Position numbers and translations under genes: made by a program | In this document: one piece after another, positions 22,401 through 31,100 of the stretch | How the letters are laid out: each line of letters opens with the position of its first letter | Numbering within the stretch: position 1 is the first letter of the stretch | From: Desmodesmus armatus | Lineage: Eukaryota; Chlorophyta; Chlorophyceae; Sphaeropleales; Scenedesmaceae | Assembly (NCBI GenBank): GCA_007449985.2 | Contig: VIIQ02000059.1 | Span: forward strand, 372,001-436,000 | DNA: 64,000 nucleotides | Direction: 5' to 3' | Notes under the pieces: generated by a model | What the model was told of the DNA's origin: nothing | What the model saw: only the letters and a program-made list of their open reading frames with translations | Database searches by the model: none

Positions 22401-24839
22401 CAACTTCATAGACAAATGCTCATTTGATGGCTCACCTGACCCTGCAGGTGTTGAGGCAGCTTGAAGGCAGGGCCCAGCAGCTTGCCGTTCTTGCTGAAGG
22501 AGATGGCACCCTCCAGCGTGTCGAATAAGCACCCGATGACGTCACCTCGTGTGTACTCCTCACCATACGAGTCAAACTGCCGCCCATGGCTCTTCTTCCC
22601 TGTGCCACCATAGCTGTGCGCCAGCCGGGGGGGGGGGGGGGGGGGAGGCAAGAGTGTGAGCAAGAGTCAAGTGACGGGCACAGTGCACTCTGTGCTGTGG
22701 GTGCAGGACAGGACCTCATTTAGGCAACGCACTGCCTGTTACAATGCCCATACTGCTGATAGTAGTACTGCAGGCAATACTACTAGTGGGTCATCAGTAG
22801 TATCTTTTACACCCTTGCCCATGAGGGCGCAGGAAGCCTTGCTGGTGCTGACCCGACCCACCCCACTCATCCACTTTTAACTGTGGAGAGTACCGCCCAG
22901 CGGTGAAGTGACCACTTGCAACACCCCCCCCCCCCCCCAAATACCCTCTCCCCCCCTCCCACTATTTTGTGGCTAACAGTTGTCCTGGTGCTCACCCGAA
23001 GCTCTGCCTGTCTGTCCCAATGTCGTAGGATGCAGCCATGGTGGACCAGCCTACCCGACACAGCCCCTCATCACACACCTCAGCCTGCAGGCACAGCCCC
23101 CAAGCAATACGGTTGTCAACCAACGCCCAGCGCCAGTTCACTGGTATTTGAGACAACAGAACCACTGGGGCAGCACCCTTAGCGGCAGATTGCGCTCAAC
23201 GCCCGGTGATGTCTCGAGAAGTGCGGGGGAGAGGGGGTGGGCGGTGGAGGGGAGGGGGGTTTGTTGGGGGGTGGGGGTGGGGGGTGTCCTAGAAAAATGG
23301 CATACCCCAGCACATGCGCCAAAACCCACGGTGGCAGTTACGGTTGTGCCCAATGGCACAGCAGCGTTGAGCGATCCACAATCGAGCCAAGGGCCTGTGA
23401 TGCAAGCCACTATGATGTGTTGTCTCGTCCCGTTGTAGCAGCCCCAGTGCTCACCTCAAAGTAGCCTACTTTTGCCAGACACGGCCCCCAAATGCGCCCA
23501 GTGTTGTGCGGGCACCATGATGTGTCATCATGATGTGCCGTCTCACTTTCTACTGGCCCCACAGCTCACCTCATAGTACACACGGCCCCCAAATGCACCC
23601 AGTGTTGCGCGGGCGCCGCCCCAGTTGCGCTCTTGTCGGCATTGGCACTTCACACCGTCACGTATGCTGAAGAATGCGTCACGGTCGTCCACACTCAACT
23701 CACAGCGGCGGCCAGACGCATCGCCTGAAACAGAACACGTGGGCAGGGGCGGATATGGGCAGTGTGTTGTGCAGCTTGTTTGTGCATGGACACGCAATGT
23801 GCACACATGCGCGCGCACAGGGACACACATGCGCGCACACATGCACACATAAACCACAGGTACCATAATGAATATGCCTTTGTGAGCTGCTTTACAGCTG
23901 GGGCTGCTCCACAGGACTGATGAATGTAGCAGTACAGAGTGTCCCGTTTGTGTCTCACCCGCATGTGCTGCTGCTGCTGAGGCGACTGCTGCAGTCCTAG
24001 CGAGGCCTGTGAGGGTCTCATGCACAATTTGAAGCACTGGCAGTGCAAAGGCCTGCAGGCACATACAATGACATGACAGGCATCAGGGCACGCCATGAAC
24101 ATCAGCTGATGTTCAATCGCAGCAGCGGCAGCAGCAGGTGTTGCTGCCAGCAGCAGCAGCAGCAATGTGCTTGTACCGTTGCTGTTGGGAGTGCCCAGGA
24201 CCCAGAGCACACAGACAAATACCCAAGAGGAAAGCGCAAACAGCACAGCTATGTCCCCTGCACGCAAGCTGTCATGCCCAGAGTGCCCTTCTGCATTATG
24301 CCAGCTGCAGTGCTGCATTTGAAGGGCTCTGTAGATATGACTGCAGTAGCCTTGTGAAATTCCATCACTCACCCCGGTTTTGCCACTGCCCGTCTCAGCA
24401 GCCTGCAATGCATATAAGCACTACTGAGTGTGTGAGACTGTGCATGAAGCTGCTGCTGCTGAAGTGAGCTCCTGAACATCCTGCACACACTGTTGTGGTG
24501 TGCGCTGTGCACCCACCCAAACGCAATGGGGACTAGTTGGTCTACAGGCTGTCACTGCCAGCTACACACCGCCATGACGTCTCCACCACCTAGGATCAAG
24601 GGTACGGCTTCCACTTGCACTGGGGTAGGTAACCTGCAACAGGAAACAGGTTGCGGCTGTTGTGATGCCGCCGCTATGTGTCTCCCTGCAGCTGCAGCCA
24701 GCAGCACTTGCGGGGAGGGGCATGGCAGTGAGGCAGGCAGCAGCACTGCCAAAACAATGCTTGCTTACGCCCATCCGAGCTCCTCCACCGCCTTGATTAG
24801 CTCCGGCATTACTCCCAGCTCCTCAAACGCAGCTGCCAT
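12867..24839 (-). CDS. DDX1: ATP-dependent RNA helicase DDX1 (SPRY/DEAD-box), complete
   Basis: Eighteen exons in perfect phase: 24769-24839, 24570-24633, 24373-24402, 23959-24052, 23570-23724, 22996-23084, 22436-22613, 20057-20265, 19402-19529, 18662-18735, 17990-18100, 17096-17275, 16470-16621, 15635-15812, 14885-15012, 13733-13894, 13301-13410, 12867-13081. Total 775 aa (human DDX1 is 740). Visible motifs: Q-type [14 protein letters not shown] (25-38), motif I AETGSGKT (47-54), SPRY insert (about 95-270, including the [17 protein letters not shown] segment), Ia EPSR (294-297), Ib TPGR (347-350), DEAD (371-374), SAT (406-408), [17 protein letters not shown] (584-592), VI HRVGRVGR (613-620). 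A SPRY domain between motifs I and Ia is the hallmark of DDX1. In animals DDX1 unwinds RNA and RNA-DNA hybrids and works with the RtcB tRNA ligase complex; the algal role is inferred. The exon 9 donor is GC. Most exons from 5 to 16 have partial copies in adjacent introns. Confidence 0.96.
13269..13287 (-). repeat. Telomere-like motif after DDX1 exon 17 donor
   Basis: taaaccctaaaccccaaac on the + strand, i.e. degenerate TTTAGGG units in the transcribed sense, about 14 bp past the donor of exon 17. Confidence 0.8.
13411..13474 (-). repeat. CTG triplet run forming the 3' splice site of DDX1 intron 16
   Basis: About 21 CAG units on the + strand (one CAA interruption) read as CTG on the transcribed strand. 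The run goes straight into the exon 17 acceptor (ctgcag), so the repeat supplies the pyrimidine tract. Confidence 0.85.
13819..14330 (-). repeat. Exon 16 of DDX1 plus three tandem echoes
   Basis: The 5' part of exon 16 (motif [12 protein letters not shown]) recurs at about 13961-14040, 14094-14180 and 14246-14330, period 140-150 bp, each with its acceptor and a shared intron block (cagacagggcggtt). One echo has an in-frame stop, one has a frame-shifting extra base. The middle one stays open, but with a TAG acceptor. Confidence 0.85.
15121..15160 (-). repeat. Echo of DDX1 exon 15 start
   Basis: A 40-bp near-copy of 14975-15015 (encoding AFKEGDV), with its ctgca acceptor remnant, in the intron next to exon 15. 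Confidence 0.75.
15371..15690 (-). repeat. Echoes of DDX1 exon 14 3' end
   Basis: The last 55 bp of exon 14 ([15 protein letters not shown] and the donor) recur at 15371-15426 and 15508-15560. The copies are separated by poly-C tracts and CCCTAA-type motifs. Donor context is kept at the first echo; the second lost the G of GT. Confidence 0.85.
16276..16530 (-). repeat. Echoes of DDX1 exon 13 3' end
   Basis: The exon 13 end ([13 protein letters not shown], then the donor) at 16470-16515 recurs at about 16327-16375, and a shorter piece (gcagaatatgag) at about 16276. Long C tracts separate the copies. Confidence 0.85.
16765..17540 (-). repeat. Echoes on both sides of DDX1 exon 12
   Basis: The 5' half of exon 12 ([20 protein letters not shown]) is repeated at 17449-17540, with a small piece near 17340-17380. 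The 3' half (DHVLL...ATWLQSTP) is repeated in degenerate form at about 16765-16925 and again around 16925-16985. The real exon (17096-17275) is the only copy open from end to end. Confidence 0.85.
18186..18346 (-). repeat. Two echoes of DDX1 exon 11 (DEAD motif)
   Basis: The segment with cagtcagcctcatcaagcac (antisense of [10 protein letters not shown]) at 18055-18110 recurs at 18186-18256 and 18318-18346. Both are truncated and cannot be read through. Confidence 0.85.
18508..18546 (-). repeat. Echo of DDX1 exon 10 3' end
   Basis: Near-identical to 18658-18697 (ETGKLPLDK plus donor gtgagca), 150 bp downstream of the real donor on the transcribed strand. Confidence 0.85.
18955..19020 (-). repeat. 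Degenerate echo of DDX1 exon 9 3' end
   Basis: Resembles 19410-19465 (ccctgagttgcggtcctgcg), with a poly-C insertion. The match is weaker than for the other echoes. Confidence 0.55.
19133..19175. repeat. Pentanucleotide microsatellite (AGTAC)n
   Basis: About 8.5 perfect AGTAC units inside DDX1 intron 9. Confidence 0.95.
20028..20042 (-). repeat. Telomere-like motif after DDX1 exon 8 donor
   Basis: ccctaaaccctaaac, two exact plant-type telomere units, 15 bp past the donor of exon 8; further decayed units follow to about 20010. Confidence 0.85.
20430..20467 (-). repeat. Echo of DDX1 exon 8 start
   Basis: Reads as an acceptor followed by GTGCTATATCCAGCCAAC, against GTGCTCTATCCAGCCATC in the real exon (20265). 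It lacks the rest of the exon. Confidence 0.75.
20700..20800 (-). repeat. Echo of DDX1 exon 7 3' half
   Basis: A 95-bp copy of 22436-22530 ([20 protein letters not shown]) with its GTGAGC donor. It is open but has no acceptor in the right phase. It is separated from the real exon by the 1.5-kb element at 20886-22365. Confidence 0.85.
20886..22365. mobile_element. Candidate non-autonomous TIR DNA element in DDX1 intron 7
   Basis: The left end starts near CGTCGGAA, soon followed by TTTTGAAAGAGC. The right end reads the same inward on the other strand (CGTCGGAA, TTTTGAAAGAGC), giving imperfect terminal inverted repeats of about 40 bp. Both subterminal zones (20900-21120 and 22050-22340) are crowded with variants of GGAAGAG, GAAAGAG and GGAATAG in both orientations, as in transposase-binding regions of hAT- or Mutator-like elements. 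The centre (21120-22040) is CAG/CTG-rich and codes for no transposase. Target-site duplication cannot be read because the flanks are CCCAC repeats. Confidence 0.6.
22619..22646. repeat. Poly-G tract
   Basis: A G run broken only near its ends, just upstream of the exon 7 acceptor on the minus strand, where it reads as C and may serve as part of the pyrimidine tract. Confidence 0.8.
23456..23515 (-). repeat. Echo of DDX1 exon 5 3' end
   Basis: Copy of 23560-23618 (cggcccccaaatgc, then the donor ctcacctca) about 100 bp away, with small deletions. Confidence 0.8.
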
Positions 24840-25121
24840 GGCTCCTTCTGTTCAAATTCAAAGCCACTGCCGAGGATGATCTAGGATCAAAGTCAAGCCG
24901 TGGGTCCACCAATACACCCCTTGTCTTACTTCAATGCAAAGTATAATAAGTATACATTCATCTCACACAACAAGCGAAGTTGGTCAGCTTTCGGTTGTGA
25001 ACAAGTTCTGATTGTGGTGGAATTGGTTGCGATGCATCAACAGTAGTTATCAATTTTGCATTGAACCAAGCCGAAGCAGCATTGTGGGTCCGTGAAGGCA
25101 GCCGGACGCTCCATCTGTGCC
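24840..25121. promoter_or_regulatory. Bidirectional promoter region, DDX1 / LRR gene
   Basis: Only 282 bp separate the two divergent start codons. The middle (24930-25060) is AT-richer than the genes and holds TATAATAAGTATA near 24950. Promoter role inferred from position; a shared core would couple the two genes. Confidence 0.5.
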
Positions 25122-28100
25122 ATGCCAACCGCTGCTGACCTGGACGAGGGGGTGTCCCGCCTGTAAGCACGATTTTGTGCTGTGATCCTCCAGCACCTGC
25201 CACTGGTGCGCACCACTCCCGAACCTACGTCTCACCCTGCCTCTCTGCCTCTCTGCCTGCCTTACTGCCGCCTGCCAGATTGGCGCTCCCGCACCACCTG
25301 CTGGTGCCTCTTCTTCAGAGAGCCGGGGGGCCCTCAGCTCTGCAGTCTACACGCAGTACTTCCACAGCATGGAAGGCAGCCGTGGACAGCTTAGTGGTGA
25401 TGGCAGCCTGTGGCACGCTGCCTTGCAGCACTGCACCACTGGCCTCACTCCCACAGCTGCACACAGTAGACTTCAGCAGCTGTGTTGAGCCCATGCCGCA
25501 AGGCAGCTTGGCCAGCTTGCTGCAGGAGCTTTCAGGGCTCCCAGAGCTAAAGAACCTGCACCTCAGTACATGGAGCATGGCTGAACAGCAGCAACACAGC
25601 CACCAAGACATCGCCAGCACGACCTGTCCAGCAGCAACACCGCCAGCAGCGGTGGGAGAGGCAGCAGCAGCATCAAGGCAACCATCAACAGCAGCAGTTA
25701 CCGCGGATGTGGCTTCACCCCCCGCAGCAGTGGCAGCAGCAGCATGCCCGCCACAGTACGACATAATACTGCCTCCCCAGATTGCCAGCATCACCCAGAT
25801 GCAGGAATTAGTCATCAGCACGTGTGCTGACGTCAGCAGCCCCGCTGCTCGGCGGTTGGAGCTTCCTGCAGCCCTCATGCGCATGCAGCACCTCACCAGG
25901 CTAGAGCTGCATGGCTTCCTGCCCCCTGTGCATCACCTGCGCGGCCTCAAGCACCTGCAGCACTTGGCCATATCAGTGCTGCATGCAAATTCAGAGGCAG
26001 TTGGGGATGCTGCAGGCATGCGCGTGCAGCAGAGCATCGCTGCAGTCAAGGCTGCATGCGCTGCGGTGCAGGCGATTCCTGCGCTCATCAGCCTGCAGCT
26101 GCAGCTGTCAGCACGGCATGTGGGGCTTCCGCAGGAGGGTGCGTCTGTGGTTGCAGGAGTGGATGCAGGGGAGCTTCTAGAGCTGCTCAGCACCAGCACA
26201 ACCCCATGCACCGCATGTGCAGGAGAGCAGCCAGCAGCTCCTGCAGGTTCCAACACCTCCAGCACAGAACAGCAGGGCGCCGATGAGGGCAGCGGCAGCA
26301 GTATCGTGCCCGTAGGTGCAGGGGCTCCTGGTGTCTGTGCCTGCAGCAGCAGTACACGCGCATGCAGCTCCGCTGCAGGCCCTGCCTGCAATCTGCTGCA
26401 GCTGCGGCTGACCTACTCAGGCGGGCTCTACCACCTTCCCGCCAAATTTGCAGCGGCGTGTTCAGCACTGCAGGAACTCGACCTTTCATACAGCCGGCTG
26501 ACTGTGGAGGCAGCAGCTGTGCTGGGGGGCCTGAGCTGCTGTACCAGCCTGTGCCTGGCTGAGTCACGGCTGCAGGAGGTGCCTGGCAGTTGGGCTGCGC
26601 TGACACAACTCCAGGTGAGAGGGTGGGGGCAGCAAGCAGTGGCTCACCTGAGAGTTTGCCTGTAAAAATGGGAGAGCGCGGTATGTTAGTGAGGAATACC
26701 TGTGTGTCCAGTGTGCTGCGCTGACACAAATGCAGGTGAGAGGGTAGGGGCAGCAAGCAGTGGCTCACTAGTGGCAAACCCGGGAGTTGGCCTGCAAATC
26801 TGGGATAGCGGGGTATATTACAGCGTGAGGAATACCTGTTTGTGCAGTCTGCTTGTGCGTGCGTGAGGGGTCGTTACAGAGCGGAGCAGCAGTTGGGTTG
26901 ATTGTATGTGATGGCCACCCCAATGCTGTGGGATTGCCCTGGGCTTCGGGGTTGCCTGGGGTGCCTCTCGACAAGCTCATGTTGCAAACAGCAGCAGCCA
27001 GCGCCTCCCTCCTCTCCGCCCTCCTCTCAACAACATCATATGCACTCGAGCTGCCGTTTGCATGGAATCCCACACTACAGCACTTCCGAGCATGCTGTGA
27101 CACACCATGCTATGCTGTCCGTCATGTCATGCTGTGCATGCTGTGCGTGTCGTGCCGTCCAATGGCTGCAGGTCCTGGATATGTCCGGCAATCCGCTGGG
27201 TGCTCTGCCTCCCTTCCTCAGCCGGCTGCAGGCCCTGAACAAGCTGGGCCTGGCTTCAACCCACCTGCTGGTCCTGCCTAGCTTCATCAGCAGCCTTACT
27301 AGCCTACAGCACCTCAATCTGGCCAGCAACAAGCTGCAGGTATGCTGTGATATGGTGATGACTTGAGTGATGTTGATTGGAGAACAATGTTTGTAGCAAA
27401 CAATACTTAACAGCAGAATACAGAAATCAGCAAAGTTGACGGATGTCACTTTGTTGAATTTTTTCTTGTTACTGGCCAAGCTGAGGTCATGTAGGCTAGT
27501 AAGGCTGCTGATGAAGCCCGGCAGCACCAGCAGGTGGGTTGACGGATGTCACTTTGGGATTTTTTTTCAACCCACCTGCTGGTGCTGCCGGGCTTCATCA
27601 GCAGCCTCACTAGCCTACGTCACCTCAGCTTGGCCAGTAACAAGCTGCAGGTATGCAGCGGATCGTCCAGGCAGCACACACCTCCTTACAGTGTATGCTG
27701 AGCATATAATGTGGTGATGGCGTGGTGGGGGCTCCTGTACATGCACGTGTCTGGTACCTAACATGGCCCCGCACCAGCCATGTTTGTTATTGGGGCATTT
27801 CAAGGCCTGACCGTGCTGAGGATTCAAAACATTGTTAGCAGCAGTCACTCAGTCACTAGCGCCCAGTGCACACTGCAACGCTCAGTCACTACTAATAGTG
27901 CCTAGTGCCACACTTTCAACAGCCACATGCAAGCCTACAATATCACACTTTCAACAGCTGGCCCCCGACCTGCACTTGGGTGCACGTTTGCAGCATGTAC
28001 AGTCAATGAAACTGCATGCTGGTTTGCAAAATGTTGTTCCAAATCTGCGATGGGTGTGGTTTTGAACTGCAGGAGCTGCCTCCTGAGCTGTGCAGCTGCA

Positions 28101-31100
28101 CAGGCCTGGTGCACCTGGATGCCTCTAAGAACCGGCTGCTGTCTCTGCCAGAGCAGTTCTCAGCACTGACACGCATCACCCAGCTGTCACTCACAGGTTG
28201 GCAGAGCTGCTGTTGCTTCTCTTGGTCAGCATCCAGCAACAGCAATCCTGGCAGGCAGTGTATGTTTAGGTCATGTGGGCGGTCTGTTGTGCTGTCTTGA
28301 GGGTTGACTTGTGCTTGAGTGAGCTACTGTGACTGCTGGCTGCACGGAGCCCCCAAACTGTTGCTTGGGTTATGAAACATACATGATGCGCAGCAATGTC
28401 TCCCGAACATCTCACCACCTTTGCAGTACTGTCGCTCATGTTCATGTTCATGTCTCCTCCACTGCAATGGCTGCAGGCAACCACCTGGAGGCTCTGCCTT
28501 CAGGCTTGCATGGCCTGCGCTGCCTGTCGCACCTGGGCTTGGCCCTCAACTACTACAAGGTCTGGAGGCATGCTGTGCCGTGCTTTGGAGCCCTGGCTCA
28601 CACACTGCAGGTGGGGGGGGGTGTTCTCTGTGTTGTTACTGTCCGTGCTGCTGATGTGTATTTTGCTTCGTTGCTGCTGTTGCGGGCAGGGAGTTTGCTG
28701 GGCCAGCATCAGGCACATATTTCCTCGCTTGTCAACAACCCTTCCACTTTGTCGTGTCTGCATGCATGCCATTCCCTGGTAACTGCATTTCCTCTTGTTG
28801 ATTTGGTTCCCTCTACCGTTTCCGTGATATAGTAAATGGCTGGCATGAGCTCTTGAGCTTCATAGCTACAGGTGTAACATTGATTTGTCGGTTGTTTGCA
28901 CCAGGACCTGGAGCTGCAGCACACTGCGACTGTGTTGAATGATTCTGAGGGCTTCCTGGAGGTGATTGGTCAGCTGACGGCCCTGACCAGCCTGGCTGCC
29001 GGCAGCAACCAGATGAGCGACCTGCCTGAGGCATGGAGGCAGCTCAAGCGACTCAAGGTGTGTGTGGGGGTGGGGTGAGGGGGGGGGGGGTTGGTGGTGG
29101 GTGGCTGTGTTCGTGGTGGTGGTGGTGGTGGTGGTGGTAATGATGATGGAGGGTGGGTTGTGCTGTGCTGCGGTGTGGTGTGCTGGGCTGGGTTGATGGG
29201 GTGGGTAAAGTCGCCATCGGCAGTGGAGGGCAGCAAGCAGCCTTTCCAGGATGGCATGGGCAATGTGCCGTTTGACGTTCGCTAAACACCTCATACGTTT
29301 TGCCGTCCTGCTCAACTGAGAGAGGGCACCCACAATGCAGTGCCCCCGTCAAGTGCTTGTGCGTGCGGTTGGCATGTGGCTCGCCTGCGGCAGCGTCATA
29401 CAGTTGCTTTGGCCCTAAAAGCCTCAGCTAGTCCAGGGGGTTGGCTCCATGCACCTGCACACGCCAAGCACTAGCCTGTCACCCTGAGATGCAGCCATTG
29501 ATGCATAGTTATTGACGTCCAACAACAATGTGGTGTCCAGGCTGTGCCCTTGTTCACGGAGAGGAGGCTGGGCAACATGGGCATGGGGGTCGTGATCTGC
29601 ACTCTCATGGGCGGGCCCACTGTGATGTCGGTCTGGGCCAGGAGCCGCTTGCCCGTGTCCATGGCGTTCCTCAGCACCACGGTGATCTGCTTGACGTGCT
29701 CACCCTTCGACTTTATGTAGTAATGCAAATTGGTGTGTGACACTGGCTTGCACAACTACATGAAGTCGCAGGGCGAGCACAGCGAGCAGTACACTGTGGT
29801 GCTGAGGGACGCTATGGACATAGCATGTATTTCAAGGACCCCATTGGGTGGCCACCAGTAGGGTGGTGCTTAAGTAACTTGGCCCCTTCTGCAGCATGCT
29901 CCTCACCCAGGCTGGCTTTGATTCTACTGCTTGCAGTGTGCTTGGTTACTATGACTAGCTGTGATGCAGCCACTGTGCCAGCAGCAGCATCAGGCAACTG
30001 TGCAGTTGCAAGCTAGGCACGTGCAGGATAACGCACACTTGCCAAGTACCACTCATCTTGTCAAAATTACCCCACCCTGCCACATGCCCACAGCCAACAG
30101 AGTCATGCTGGCAGAACACTATGTGTAATGGCACAGTAAAAGCTGCAGCTTGCACCAATTTGAGCTGCACCATCCATGGCTGTGGTGCTGAACAGTCGGA
30201 ATGCAGGATAGCAGGTACCCACTTCGAGTCCTAGGTCTGGCAAAGCAGTTTTCAGCCAGATGCACCACTGAACACAACACAGCCAAAGGCATGCAAGCAA
30301 TGCACATGTTGTAGGGTAAACATTACACCCAGTTGCCAACCCAGCCCCAACCTGCTTCAGCCTCAACTCAGGCTCACCATGCCCAGGGTACATGAAACAA
30401 GGGAAACCGGGGGACCCACCACCACACACACACCCCACCACAGATGGCCAGCCAAACACAGGGTAGGACTCTGGTATAGCTAGGGCACATCACCACACCA
30501 GTGCCTCCCCAATGCCACAACAGTACTGGCAGATATGCAGTGGAGCCTCTGTTAGGGGACTTTTCTGCGCAGGTGGAAGTTACTTTTGCACCACCCTACA
30601 GTGTGCAGTGTGCCACTTTGCCGAAGGCTGCATCTCACAATCCTTTGTTTGCGCTGGCCTCCTGCAGGTGCCTTCAGCTGTCACACAATGCGATGGAGGC
30701 AGTATGTATTGTGCCAGTATGCCGAAGGCTGCATCTCACAATCCTTCACTTGCGCTGGCCTTCTGCAGGTGCTTCAGCTGTCACACAATGCGATGGAGGC
30801 AGTATGTATTGTGCCAGTATGCCGAAGGCTGCATCTCACAATCCTTCACTTGCGCTGGCCTTCTGCAGGTGCTTCAGCTGTCACACAATGCGATGGAGTC
30901 AGTCTGTATTGTGCCAAATTGCCGAAGGCTGCATCTCACACGCTTTTTCTTGCGATGGCCTCCTGCAGGTGCTTCAACTGTCACACAATGCAATGGAGTC
31001 CATGCCCATTGCCTTGCTGTCCCTCACAGCCCTTACCTACCTGGACCAGCCTGTTCACTCTGTCTAAGAAGAAGCCAGCAATGCACACTTATCTACTTCC

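Noticed and set aside
30606..31063. Regular 100-bp repeats that might suggest a CRISPR array
   Set aside because: The units are near-identical throughout, without unique spacers, and contain the splice acceptor of an LRR exon; the genome is eukaryotic.
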